A stretch of 64,000 nucleotides of DNA from Sipunculus nudus. Its lineage: Eukaryota; Annelida; Sipuncula; Golfingiida; Sipunculidae. How positions within the stretch are numbered: position 1 is the first letter of the stretch; each line of letters begins with the position of its first letter. Below the pieces are notes generated by a model, which was not told the DNA's origin, ran no database searches, and was given only the letters and a program-made list of their open reading frames with translations. Below, piece by piece: positions 1 through 12,462 of the stretch. The stretch is from assembly GCA_026874595.1 (NCBI GenBank), contig CM049315.1, positions 62,865,389 through 62,929,388 of the forward strand. The letters run 5' to 3'. Made by a program: the position numbers and the translations under genes.

Positions 1-3000
1 TTAAACTGCAAAAGAAGAGTTTAAGAAGCTTCAATAGGCCACTTAAAACCAGTTACAAAGATCTTTTTTGTCGAAATCGACTCGGTTTTTCCGTTATAAT
101 AGATCATGATCCGTGCAAAAATGGCCAGTTTAAAATGCGAAAGAAGCGTTTCAGAAATTTTATTAGGCGACTTAAAACCCGTTACAATCGTCGTTTTCGT
201 CGCAATCAGCTCGGTTTTCGCGTACTACAAGATCGTGTGTTGTGCAAAGATGGCCGTTTTAATTGGAAATGAAGCGTTTTAATAGCTTCATCAGGCCATT
301 TAAAACAAGTTACAAACGTCGTTTTTGCCGAAATCAGCTCGGTTTTCGCTTTATACAAGATCGTGTCTTGTGCAATGATCACCGATTTAAACTGTGAAAG
401 AAGCGTTTTAGAAGCTTCATCAGGCCATTAAAAACCAGTTAGAAACGTCTTTTACGCCGATATCAGCTTTTTTTTCGTAATACAAGATCGTGATTTGTGC
501 AGAAACGGCTGATTTAAACTGCGATAGAAGCGTTTTAATAGCTTTATTAGGCCATTTAGAAATTGATTAAAACGTCGCTCTTGCTGAAATCAGATCGGTT
601 TTCGCGTAATACAACATCGTGTTGTGCAAAATAGAAGATTAAAATTGCAAAAGAAGCAATTCAGAAGCTCCATTAGGCCATTTAGAACCGGGTACAAACA
701 TCGATCTCGCCGAAATCAGCTAGGTTTTTGGCTATTTCAGGAACGTGTGTTGTGCAAAAATTACAGATTTCAATTGCAAAAGAAGCAATTCAGAAGCTTC
801 ATTAGGCCGTTTAGAATCAGATACAAAAGTCTTTTACGACGAAATCAGCTCGGTTTTTTCGTAATACAAGATCGTGTTGTGCAAAATAGAAGATTAAAAT
901 TGCAAAAGAAGCAATTCAGAAGCTCCATTAGGCCATTTAGAACCGGGTACAAACATCGATCTCGCCGAAATCAGATAGGTTTTTGCCTAATTCAGGAACG
1001 TGTGTTGTGCAAAAATTACAGATTTAAATTGCAAAAGAAGCAATTCAGAAGCTCCATTAGGCCATTGAGAACCGGGTACAAACATCGATCTCGCCGAAAT
1101 CAGCTAGGTTTTTGGCTAATTCAGGAACGTGTGTTGTGCAAAAATTACAGATTTCAATTGCAAAAGAAGCAATTCAGAAGCTTCATTAGGCCGTTTAGAA
1201 TCAGATACAAACGTCTTTTACGACGAAATCAGCTCGGTTTTTTCCTAATACAAGATCGTGATTTGTGCAGAAACGACTAATATAAACTGCGATAGAAGCA
1301 TTTAAATAGCTTCATTAGGCCATTTAGAAATTGTTAAAAACGTCGCTTTTGCTGAAATCAGATCGGTTTTCGCGTAGTACAAGATCGTGTTGTGCAAAAT
1401 AGAAGATTAAAATTGCAAAAGAAGCAATTCAGAAGCTCCATTAGGCCATTTAGAACCGGGTACAAACATCGATCTCGCCGAAATCAGCTAGGTTTTTGCG
1501 TAATGCAAGATCGTGTTTGTGCAAATATTGCAGATTTAAATTGCAAAAGAATCAATTCAGGAGCTTTATTAGGCCATTTAGAACCAGATACCAACGTCTT
1601 TTCCGCCGAAATCAGCTCGATTTTTTGCGTAATACAAAATCGTGTGTTGTGCAAAGATGACCGATTTAAACTGCTTAAGAAGCGTTTTAGAAGCTTCATC
1701 AGGCCATTAAGAACCAGTTAGAAACGTCTTTTACGCCGAAATCAGCTCGTTTTTTTCGTAATACAAGATCGTGATTTGTGCAGAAACGGCTGATTTAAAC
1801 TGCGATAGAAGCGTTTTAATAGCTTCATTAGGCCATTTAGAAATTGGTAAAAACGTCGCTCTTGCTGAAATCAGATCGGTTTTTGCGTAATACAAGATCG
1901 TGTTTTGTGCAAAGATGACCGATTTAAACTGCGAAAGAAGCGTTTTAGAAGCTTCATCAGGCCATTTAGAACCAGTTAGCAACGTCGTTTTTGCTGAAAT
2001 CAGCTCGGTTTTTTTTTGCGTAATACAAAATCGTCTGTTGTGCAAAGATGACCGATTTAAACTGCTAAAGAAGCGTTTTAGAAGATTCATCAGGCAATTA
2101 AGAAGTTAGAAACGTCGTTTTTGCTAAAATCAGCTCGATTTTTTAGTGTAATATAAGATCGTGTTTGTGCAAAGATGACCGATTTAAACTGCAAAAGAAG
2201 AGTTTAAGAAGGTTCAATAGGCCACTTAAAACCAGTTACAAAGATCTTTTTTGCCGAAATCGACTCGGTTTTTGCGTTATAATAGATCATGATCCGTGCA
2301 AAAATGGCGAGTTTAAACTGCGAAAGAAGCGTTTCAGAAACTTCATTAGGCGACTTAAAACCCGTTACAATGGTCGTTTTCGTCGCAATCAGCTCGGTTT
2401 TCGCGTACTACAAGATCGTGTGTTGTGCAAAAATGGCCGTTTAAATTGCAAATGAAGCATTTTAATAGCTTCATCAGGCCATTTAAAACAAGTTACAAAC
2501 GTCGTTTTTGCCGAAATCAGCTCGGTTTTTTGCGTAATACAAGATCGTGTTTTGTGCAAAGATGACCGATTTAAACTGCGAAAGAAGCGTTTTTAGAAGC
2601 TTCATCAGGCCATTAAGAACCAGTTAGCAACGTCGTTTTTGCTTAAATCAGCTCGGTTTTCTTTTGCGTAATTCAAAATCGTCTGTGGTGCAAAGATGAC
2701 CGATTTAAACTGCAAAAGAAGAGTTTAAGAAGCTTCAATAGGCCACTTAAAACCAGTTACAAAGATCTTTTTTGTCGAAATCGACTCGGTTTTTCCGTTA
2801 TAATAGATCATGATCCGTGCAAAAATGGCCAGTTTAAAATGCGAAAGAAGCGTTTCAGAAATTTTATAAGGCGACTTAAAACCCGTTACAATCGTCGTTT
2901 TCGTCGCAATCAGCTCGGTTTTCGCGTACTACAAGATCGTGTGTTGTGAAAAGATGGCCGTTTTAATTGCAAATGAAGCGTTTTAATAGCTTCATCAGGC

Positions 3001-3957
3001 CATTTAAAACAAGTTACAAACGTCGTTTTTGCCGAAATCAGCTCGGTTTTCGCTTTATACAAGATCGTGTCTTGTGCAATGATCACCGATTTAAACTGTG
3101 AAAGAAGCGTTTTAGAAGCTTCATCAGGCCATTAAAAACCAGTTAGAAACGTCTTTTACGCCGATATCAGCTTTTTTTTCGTAATACAAGATCGTGATTT
3201 GTGCAGAAACGGCTGATTTAAACTGCGATAGAAGCGTTTTAATAGCTTTATTAGGCCATTTAGAAATTGATTAAAACGTCGCTCTTGCTGAAATCAGATC
3301 GGTTTTCGCGTAATATAAGATCGTGTTGTGCAAAATAGAAGATTAAAATTGCAAAAGAAGCAATTCAGAAGCTCCATTAGGCCATTTAGAACCGGGTACA
3401 AACATCGATCTCGCCGAAATCAGATAGGTTTTTGCCTAATTCAGGAACGTGTGTTGTGCAAAAATTACAGATTTAAATTGCAAAAGAAGCAATTCAGAAG
3501 CTCCATTAGGCCATTGAGAACCGGGTACAAACATCGATCTCGCCGAAATCAGCTAGGTTTTTGGCTAATTCAGGAACGTGTGTTGTGCAAAAATTACAGA
3601 TTTCAATTGCAAAAGAAGCAATTCAGAAGCTTCATTAGGCCGTTTAGAATCAGATACAAACGTCTTTTACGACGAAATCAGCTCGGTTTTTTCCTAATAC
3701 AAGATCGTGATTTGTGCAGAAACGACTAATATAAACTGCGATAGAAGCATTTAAATAGCTTCATTAGGCCATTTAGAAATTGTTAAAAACGTCGCTTTTG
3801 CTGAAATCAGATCGGTTTTCGCGTAGTACAAGATCGTGTTGTGCAAAATAGAAGATTAAAATTGCAAAAGAAGCAATTCAGAAGCTCCATTAGGCCATTT
3901 AGAACCGGGTACAAACATCGATCTCGCCGAAATCAGCTAGGTTTTTGCCTAATTCAT
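1..3957. repeat. Segment A: 2.70 kb duplicated module pair
   Basis: Order: partial m1, m2 m3 m4 m8 m9 m10 m9 m21 m10 m11 m9/17 m5 m18 m8 m19 m20 m1 m2 m3 m19 m20/1 m2 m3 m4 m8 m9 m21 m10 m11 m9. Bases 1 to about 1495 match 2705 to about 3945. The offset is 2704 at first and 2449 after the copy at 3.3 kb, because that copy lacks one m9-m10 pair (255 bp) present at 615-869. The m1 tail reads TTCCGTTATAAT, a variant otherwise seen only at 58.6-63.8 kb. The window starts inside an m1 monomer, so the array continues to the left. Confidence 0.85.
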
Positions 3958-4992
3958 GATCGTGTGTTGTGCAAAAATTGCAGATTTAAATTGCAAAAGA
4001 AGCAATTCAGAAGCTTCATTAGGCCGTTTAGAACCAGATACAAACATCTTTTACGCCGAAATCAGCTCGGTTTTTGCGTAATACAAAATCGTGTGTTGTG
4101 CAAAGATGATCGATTTAAACTGCAAAAGAAGCGTTTGAGAAACTTCATTAGGCCATTTAGAACCAGTTACAAATGTCGTTTTTTGGCCGAAATCAGCTCG
4201 GTTTTTACGTAATATAGGATTCTGTTTTGTGCAAAATGTCCGATTTCAACTGCGAAAGAAGCGTTTTAGAAGCTTCATTTGTCCATTTACAACCAGTTAC
4301 AAAAGTCGTTTTTGCCGAAATCAGCGCGATTTTCGCGTTATACAAGATCGTACGTTGTGAATAAATGGCCGATTTGAACTGCGAAAGAAGCGTTTTAATA
4401 GCTTCATCAGGCCATTTAGAACAAGTTACGAACGTCGTTTTTCCCGAAATCAGCTCGGTGTTCCCTTTATACAAGATCGTGTCTTTTGCAATGATCACCG
4501 ATTTAAACAGCGAAAGAAGCCTTTTAGAAGCTTCATCAGGCCATTAAGAACCAGTTAGAAACGTCGTTTTTGCTGAAATCAGCTCGATTTTTTTGCGTAA
4601 TGCAAGATCGTGTTTGTGCAAATATTGCAGATTTAAATTGCAAAAGAATCAATTCAGGAGCTTTATTAGGCCATTTAGAACCAGATACCAACGTCTTTTT
4701 CGCCGAAATCAGCTCGATTTTTTGCGTAATACAAAATCGTGTGTTGTGCAAAGATGATCGATTTAAACTGCTTAAGAAGCGTTTTAGAAGCTTCATCAGG
4801 CCATTAAGAACCAGTTAGAAACGTCTTTTACGCCGAAATCAGCTCGTTTTTTTCGTAATACAAGATCGTGATTTGTGCAGAAACGGCTGATTTAAACTGC
4901 GATAGAAGCGTTTTAATAGCTTTATTAGGCTATTTAGAAATTGGTAAAAACGTCGCTCTTGCTGAAATCAGATCGGTTTTTGGGTAATACAA

Positions 4993-5122
4993 GATCGTGT
5001 TTTGTGCAAAGATGACCTAAATTGCAAATGAAGCATTTTAATAGCTTCATCAGGCCATTTAAAACAAGTTACAAACGTCGTTTTTGCTGAAATCAGCTCG
5101 GGTTTTTTTTTGCGTAATACAA
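4993..5122 (+). repeat. m19/m3/m19 double mosaic monomer
   Basis: It starts as m19 (GTGTTTTGTGCAAAGATGAC), changes to m3 (TAAATTGCAAATGAAGC, ATTTAAAACAAGTTAC), then returns to the m19 tail (GCTGAAATCAGCTCGGG and a long T tract) and is followed by m20 as m19 should be. The length is normal (130 bp). A conversion-like patch of about 70 bp of m3 inside m19 explains it more simply than two separate crossovers. Confidence 0.75.
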
Positions 5123-5765
5123 AATCGTCTGTTGTGCAAAGATGACCGATTTAAACTGCTAAAGAAGCGTTTTAGAAGATTCATCAGGCAATTAAGAAGT
5201 TAGAAACGTCGTTTTTGCTAAAATCAGCTCGATTTTTTAGTGTAATATAAGATCGTGTTTGGCAAAGATGACCGATTTAAACTGCAAAAGAAGAGTTTAA
5301 GAAGGTTCAATGGGCCACTTTAAACCAGTTACAAAGATCTTTTTTGCCGAAATCGACTCGGTTTTTGCGTTATAATAGATCATGATCCGTGCAAAAATGG
5401 CCAGTTTAAACTGCGAAAGAAGCGTTTCAGAAACTTCATTAGGCGACTTAAAACCCGTTACAATGGTCGTTTTCGTCGCAATCATCTCGGTTTTCGCGTA
5501 CTACAAGATCGTGTGTTGTGCAAAAATGGCCGTTTAAATTGCAAATGAAGCATTTTAATAGCTTCATCAGGCCATTTAAAACAAGTTACAAACGTCGTTT
5601 TTGCCGAAATCAGCTCGGTTTTCGATTTAAACAAGATCGTGTCTTGTGCAATGATCACAGATTTAAACTGTGAAAGAAGCGTTTTAGAAGCTTCATCAGG
5701 CCATTAAGAACCAGTTAAAAACGTCGTTTTTGCTGAAATCAGCTCGATTTTTTTGCGTAATGCAA

Positions 5766-5893
5766 GATCGTGTTTGTGCAAATATTGCAGATTTAAATTG
5801 CAAAAGAATCAATTCAGGAGCTTTATTAGGCCATTTAGAAATTGGTAAAAACGTCGCTCTTGCTGAAATCAGATCGGTTTTCGCGTAATACAA
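5766..5893 (+). repeat. m5/m8 hybrid
   Basis: The m5 first half (GTGCAAATATTGCAG and AATCAATTCAGGAGC) continues as m8 (ATTTAGAAATTGGTAAAAAC) and leads into m9. Length 128 bp, so the exchange was in register. Confidence 0.82.
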
Positions 5894-8211
5894 CATCGTG
5901 TTGTGTAAAATAGAAGATTAAAATTGCAAAAGAAGCAATTCAGAAGCTCCATTAGGCCATTTAGAACCGGGTACAAACATCGATCTCGCCGAAATCAGCT
6001 AGGTTTTTGGCTAATTCAGGAACGTGTGTTGTGCAAAAATTACAGATTTCAATTGCAAAAGAAGCAATTCAAAAGCTTCATTAGGCCGTTTACAATCAGA
6101 TACAAACGTCTTTTACAACGAAATCAGCTCGGTTTTTTCGTAATACAAGATCGTGATTTGTGCAGAAACGGCTAATATAAACTGCGATAGAAGCGTTTAA
6201 ATAGCTTCATTAGGCCATTTAGAAATTGTTAAAAAGTCGCTTTTGCTGAAATCAGATCGGTTTTCGCGTAGTACAAGTTCGTGTTGTGCAAAATAGAAGA
6301 TTAAAGTTGCAAAAGAAGCAATTCAGAAGCTCCATTAGGCCATTTAGAACCGGGTACAAACATCGATCTCGCCGAAATCAGCTAGGTTTTTGCCTAATTC
6401 ATGATCGTGTGTTGTGCAAAAATTGCAGATTTAAATTGCAAAAGAAGCAATTCAGAAGCTTCATTAGGCCGTTTAGAACCAGATACAAACATCTTTTACG
6501 CCGAAATCAGCTCGGTTTTTGCGTAATACAAAATCGTGTTTTGTGCAAAGATGACCGACTTAAACTGCAAAAGAAGCGTTTAAGAAGCTTTATCAGGCCA
6601 TTAAGAATCAGTTAGGAACGTCGTTTTTGCTGAAATCAGCTCGGTTTTTTTTGCGTAATATAAGATCGTGTGTTGTGCAAAGATGACCGATTTAAACTGC
6701 AAAAGAAGCGTTTGAGAAACTTCATCAGGCCATTAAGAACCAGTTAGAAACGTCTTTTACGCCGAAATCAGCTCGTTTTTTTCGTAATACAAGATCGTGA
6801 TTTGTGCAGAAACGGCTGATTTAAACTGCGATAGAAGCGTTTTAATAGCTTCATTAGGCCATTTAGAAATTGGTAAAAACGTCGCTCTTGCTGAAATCAG
6901 ATCGGTTTTTGCGTAATACAAGATCGTGTTTTGTGCAAAGATGACCGATTTAAACTGCGAAAGAAGCGTTTTAGAAGCTTCATCAGGCCATTTAGAACCA
7001 GTTAGCAACGTCGTTTTTGCTGAAATCAGCTCGGTTTTTTTTTTGCGTAATACAAAATCGTCTGTTGTGCAAAGATGACCGATTTAAACTGCTAAAGAAG
7101 CGTTTTAGAAGATTCATCAGGCAATTAAGGAGTTAGAAACGTCGTTTTTGCTAAAATCAGCTCGATTTTTTAGTGTAATATAAGATCGTGTTTGTGCAAA
7201 GATGACCGATTTAAACTGCAAAAGAAGAGTTTAAGAAGGTTTAATAGGCCACTTAAAACCAGTTACAAAGATCTTTTTTTGCCGAAATCGACTCGGTTTT
7301 TGCGTTATAATAGATCATGATCCGTGCAAAAATGGCGAGTTTAAACTGCGAAAGAAGCGTTTCAGAAACTTCATTAGGCGACTTAAAACCCGTTACAATG
7401 GTCGTTTTCGTCGCAATCAGCTCGGTTTTCGCGTACTACAAGATCGTGTGTTGTGCAAAAATGGCCGTTTAAATTGCAAATGAAGCATTTTAATAGCTTC
7501 ATCAGGCCATTTAAAACAAGTTACAAACGTCGTTTTTGCCGAAATCAGCTCGGTTTTCGCTTTAAACAAGATCGTGTCTTGTGCAATGATCACCGATTTA
7601 AACTGTGAAAGAAGCGTTTTAGAAGCTTCATCAGGCCATTAAGAACCAGTTAGAAACGTCGTTTTTGCTGAAATCAGCTCGATTTTTTTGCGTAATGCAA
7701 GATCGTGTTTGTGCAAATATTGCAGATTTAAATTGCAAAAGAATCAATTCAGGAGCTTTATTAGGCCATTTAGAACCAGATACCAACGTCTTTTACGCCG
7801 AAATCAGCTCGGTTTTTGCGTAATACAAGATCGTGTTGTGCAAAATAGAAGATTAAAATTGCAAAAGAAGCAATTCAGAAGCTCCATTAGGCCATTTAGA
7901 ACCGGGTACAAACATCGATCTCGCCGAAATCAGCTGGGTTTTTGCCTAATTCATGATCGTGTGTTGTGCAAAAATTGCAGATTTAAATTGCAAAAGAAGC
8001 AATTCAGAAGCTTCATTAGGCCGTTTAGAACCAGATACAAACATCTTTTACGCCGAAATCAGCTCGGTTTTTGCGTAATATATGATCCTGTTTTGCGCAA
8101 AATGGCCGATTTAAACTGCGATAGAAGCGTTTTTATAGCTTCATTAGGCTAGTTAGAAATTGGTAAAAACGTCGCTCTTGCGGAAATAAAATCGGTTTTT
8201 GCGTAATACAA

Positions 8212-10270
8212 CATCGTGTTGTGCAAAATAGAAGATTAAAATTGCAAAAGAAGCAATTCAGAAGCTCCATTAGGCCATTTAAAACCGGGTACAAATATCG
8301 ATCTCGCCGAAATCAGCTGGGATTTTGGCTATTTCAGGAACGTGTGTTGTGCAAAAATTACAGATTTCAATTGCAAAAGAAGCAATTCAGAAGCTTCATT
8401 ACGCCGTTTAGAATCAGATACAAAAGTCTTTTACGACGAAATCAGCTCGGTTTTTTCGTAATACAAGATCGTGATTTGTGCAGAAACGGCTGATATAAAC
8501 TGCGAAAGAAGCGTTTAAATAGCTTCATTAGGCCATTTAGAAATTGTTAAAAACGTCGCTTTTGCTGAAATCAGATCGGTTTGCGCGTAGTACAAGATCG
8601 TGTTGTGCAAAATAGAAGATTAAAATTGCAAAAGAAGCAATTCAGAAGCTCCATTAGGCCATTTAGAACCGGGTACAAACATCGATCTCGCCGAAATCAG
8701 CTAGGTTTTTGCCTAATTCATGATCGTGTGTTGTGCAAAAATTGCAGATTTAAATTGCAAAAGAAGCAATTCAGAAGCTTCATTAGGCCGTTCAGAACCA
8801 GATACAAACATTTTTTACGCCGAAATCAGCTCGGTTTTTGCGTAATACAAGATCGTGTTTATAAAGATTACCAATTTAAACTGCAAAAGAGGCGTTTAAG
8901 AAGCTTCATCAGGCCATTAAGAATCAGTTAGGAACGTCGTTTTTGCTGAAATCAGCTCGGTTTTTTTGCGTAATATAAGATCGTGTGTTGTGCAAAGATG
9001 ATGATTTAAACTGCAAAAGAAGCGTTTGAGAAACTTCATTAGGCCATTTAGAACCAGTTACAAATGTCGTTTTTTTGCCGAAATCAGCTCGGTTTTTGCG
9101 TAATATAGGATCCTGTTTGTGCAAAATGGCCGATTTAAACTGCGAAAGAAGCGTTTTAGAAGCTTCATTTGTCCATTTACAAACAGTTACAAAAGTCGTT
9201 TTTGCCGAAATCAGCGCGATTTTCGCGTTATACAAGATCGTACATTGTGAATAAATGGGCGATTTGAACTGCGAAAGAAGCGTGTTAATAGCTTCATCAG
9301 GCCATTTAGAACAAGTTACGAACGTCGTTTTTCCTGAAATCAGCTCGGTGTTCGCTTTATACAAGATCGTGTCTTGTGCAATGATCACCGATTTAAACTG
9401 CGAAAGAAGCCTTTTAGGAGCTTCCTCAGGCCATTAAGAACCAGTTAGAAACGTCGTTTTTGCTGAAATCAGCTCGATTTTTTTGCGTAATGCAAGATCG
9501 TGTTTGTGCAAATATTGCAGATTTAAATTGCAAAAGAATCAATTCAGGAGCTTTATTTGGCCATTTAGAACCAGATACCAACGTCTTTTTCGCCGAAATC
9601 AGCTCGGTTTTTGCGTAATACAAGACCGTGTTTTGTGCAAAGATGACCGATTTCAACTGCCAAGGAAGCGTTTTAGAAGCTTCATCAGGCCATTAAGAAC
9701 CAGTTAGAAACGTCTTTTACGCCGAAATCAGCTCGTTTTTTTCGTAATACAAGATCGTGATTTGTGCAGAAACGGCTGATTTAAACTGCGATAGAAGCGT
9801 TTTAATAGCTTCATTAGGCCATTTAGAAATTGGAAAAAACGTCGCTCTTGCTGAAATCAGATCGGTTTTTGCGTAATACAACATCGTGTTGTGCAAAATA
9901 GAACATTAAAATTGCAAAAGAAGCAATTCAGAAGCTCCATTAGGCCATTTGGAATCGGGTATAAACATCGATCTCGCCGAAATCAGAAAGGTTTTAGCCT
10001 TATTCATGATCGTTTGTTGTGCAAAAATTGCAGATTTAAATTGCAAAAGAAGCAATTCAGAAACTTTATTAGGCCGTTTAGAACCAGATACAAACGTCTT
10101 TTACGCCGAAATCAGCTCGGTTTTTGCGTAATACAAGATCGTGTTTTGTGCAAAGATGACCGATTTAAACTGCGAAAGAAGCGTTTTAGAAGCTTCATCA
10201 GGCCATTAAGAACCAGTTAGCAACGTCGTTTTTGCTGAAATCAGCTCGGTTTTTTTTTTGCGTAATTCAA
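8212..10270. repeat. Segment C: module shared with 56.6-58.6 kb
   Basis: Order: m9 m10 m11 m9 m12 m13 (short form) m14 m15 m16 m17 m5 m6 m8 m9 m12 m19. The same order, with the same rare variants, forms the left half of the 3992 bp HOR near the right end of the window. The offset is 48434 bp before m14 and about 48308 bp after it, because the right-hand copies have m14 and m15 fused into a single hybrid. The short m13 start GTGTTTATAAAG (about 8855) is shared only with about 57290 and 61282. Confidence 0.85.
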
Positions 10271-11300
10271 AATCGTCTGTGGTGCAAAGATGACCGATTT
10301 AAACTGCTAAAGAAGAGTTTAAGAAGCTTCAATAGGCCACTTAAAACCAGTTACAAAGATCTTTTTTGTCGAAATCGACTCGGTTTTTGCGTTATAATAG
10401 ATCATGATCCGTGCAAAAATGGCCAGTTTAAAATGCGAAAGAAGCGTTTCAGAAATTTCATTAGGCGACTTAAAACCCGTTACAATCGTCGTTTTCGTCG
10501 CAATCAGCTCGGTTTTCGCGTACTACAAGATCGTGTGTTGTGCAAAAATAGCCGTTTTAATTGCAAATGAAGCGTTTTAATAGCTTCATCAGGCCATTTA
10601 AAACAAGTTACAAACGTCGTTTTTCCCGAAATCAGCTCGGTGTTCGCTTTATACAAGATCGTGTCTTGTGCAAAGATGACCGATTTAAACTGCGAAAGAA
10701 GCGTTTTAGAAGCTTCATCAGGCAATTAAGAAGTTAGAAACGTCGTTTTTGCTAAAATCAGCTCGATTTTTTAGCGTAATATAAGATGGTTTTTGTGCAA
10801 AGATGACCGATTTAAACTGCAAAAGAAGAGTTTAAGAAGCTTCAATAGGCCACTTAAAACCAGTTACAAAGATCTTTTTTGTCGAAATCGACTCGGTTTT
10901 TGCGTTATAATAGATCATGATCCGTGCAAAAATGGCCAGTTTAAAATGCGAAAGAAGCGTTTCAGAAATTTCATTAGGCGACTTAAAACCCGTTACAATC
11001 GTCGTTTTCGTCGCAATCAGCTCGGTTTTCGCGTACTACAAGATCGTGTGTTGTGCAAAAATAGCCGTTTTAATTGCAAATGAAGCGTTTTAATAGCTTC
11101 ATCAGGCCATTTAAAACAAGTTACAAACGTCGTTTTTCCCGAAATCAGCTCGGTGTTCGCTTTATACAAGATCGTGTCTTGTGCAATGATCACCGATTTA
11201 AACTGCGAAAGAAGCCTTTTAGAAGCTTCATCAGGCCATTAAGAACCAGTTAGAAACGTCGTTTTTGCTGAAATCAGCTCGATTTTTTTGCGTAATGCAA
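10271..11300. repeat. Segment D: 513 bp local tandem duplication of m1-m2-m3
   Basis: Order: m20/1 m2 m3 m17/20 m1 m2 m3 m17. The m1-m2-m3 block from about 10310 to 10656 is repeated 513 bp downstream, which is four monomers. Both copies carry AAAAATAGCCGTTTT (about 10543 and 11056), where the other m3 monomers read ATGGCC, so the duplication is local and younger than that substitution. The hybrid m17/20 at 10657-10784 lies at the junction between the copies. Confidence 0.85.
10657..10784 (+). repeat. m17/m20 hybrid
   Basis: It starts TCTTGTGCAAAGATGACC and ends as m20 (CATCAGGCAATTAAGAAG). It joins the two copies of the 513 bp tandem duplication. Confidence 0.75.
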
Positions 11301-11685
11301 GATCGTGTTTGTGCAAATATTGCAGATTTAAATTGCAAAAGAATCAATTCAGGAGCTTTATTAGGCCATTTAAAACCAGATACCAACGTCTTTTCCGCCG
11401 AAATCAGCTCGGTTTTTGCGTAATACAAGACCGTGTTTTGTGCAAAGATGACCGATTTAAACTGCCAAGGAAGCCTTTTAGAAGCTTCATCAGGCCATCA
11501 AAAACCAGTTAGTAACGTCGTTTTTGCTGAAATCAGCTCGATTTTTTGCGTAATACAAAATCGTGTGTTGTGCAAAGATGACCGATTTAAACTGCTAAAG
11601 AAGCGTTTTAGAAGCTTCATCAGGCCATTAAGAACCAGTTAGAAACGTCTTTTACGCCGAAATCAGCTCTTTTTTTCGAATACAT

Positions 11686-11814
11686 GATCGTGATTTGTGC
11701 AGAAACGGCTGATTTAAACTGCGATAGAAGCGTTTTAATAGCTCCATTAGGCCATTTAGAAATTGGTAAAAACATCCATCTCGCCGAAATCAGCTAGGTT
11801 TTTGGCTAATTCAG
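11686..11814 (+). repeat. m8/m9 hybrid marking unit 1
   Basis: The m8 start (GTGATTTGTGCAGAAACGG) changes to m9 sequence within AAAAACATCCATCTCGCC, keeping the full 129 bp length. It leads into m10. It is the signature of the opening of units 1-4. This copy has TTGGTAAAAAC and a shorter preceding T tract. Confidence 0.85.
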
Positions 11815-12462
11815 GAACGTGTGTTGTGCAAAAATTACAGATTTCAATTGCAAAAGAAGCAATTCAGAAGCTTCATTAGGCCGTTTAGAATCAGATACAA
11901 ACGTCTTTTACGACGAAATCAGCTCGGTTTTTTCCTAATACAAGATCGTGATTTGTGCAGAAACGGCTAATATAAACTGCGATAGAAGCGTTTAAATAGC
12001 TTCATTAGGCCATTTAGAAATTGTTAAAAACGTCGCTCTTACTGAAATCAGATCGGTTTTCGCGTAGTACAAGATCGTGTCTTGTGCAATGATCACCGAT
12101 TTAAACTGCGAAAGTAGCCTTTTAGAAGCTTCATCAGGCCATTAAGAACCAGTTAGAAACGTCGTTTTTGCTGAAATCAGCTCGATTTTTTTGCGTAATG
12201 CAAGATCGTGTTTGTGCAAATATTGCAGATTTAAATTGTAAAAGAATCAATTCAGGAGCTTTATTAGACCATTTAGATCCAGATACCAACGTCTTTTTCG
12301 CCGAAATCAGCTCGTTCTTGCGTAATACAAGACCGTGTTTTGTGCAAAGATGACCGATTTAAACTGCAAAAGAAGAGTTTAAGAAGCTTCAATAGGCCAC
12401 TTAAAACCAGTTACAAAGATCTTTTTTGCCGAAATCGACTCGGTTTTTGCGTTATAATAGAT

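Larger units (their letters stand above)
3958..8211. repeat. Segment B: mosaic of recurrent modules
   Basis: Order: m12 m14 m15 m16 m17 m5 m18 m8 m19/3/19 m20 m1 m2 m3 m4 m5/8 m9 m10 m11 m9 m12 m13 m14/18 m8 m19 m20 m1 m2 m3 m4 m5 m9 m12 m15/8. The m20-m1-m2-m3-m4-m5 module occurs twice, about 1.93 kb apart (m1 at about 5253 and 7186), separated by different lengths of the m8 to m13 module. Part of the second half (about 6757-7500) also matches 1731 to about 2480. Four hybrid monomers lie here, so this stretch looks older and more rearranged than the units to its right. Confidence 0.8.

Noticed and set aside
624-1280. Open frame of 218 codons encoding Arg/Lys-rich 42-43 residue repeats
   Set aside because: It is the satellite read in frame. 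It has no non-repeat part and no recognisable domain, other frames are open across the same DNA, and stops or frame changes occur wherever a monomer of another type or length follows.
1731-2090. Minus-strand open frames such as this 119-codon one
   Set aside because: They overlap plus-strand frames in the same monomers and recur in every m8/m19 stretch; they are by-products of a period divisible by three.
2205-2225. RNA polymerase III B box in m1 (GGTTCAATAGG)
   Set aside because: It matches GGTTCAA, but the conserved final C positions are G, no A box lies upstream at the proper distance, and no tRNA or SINE structure is visible.
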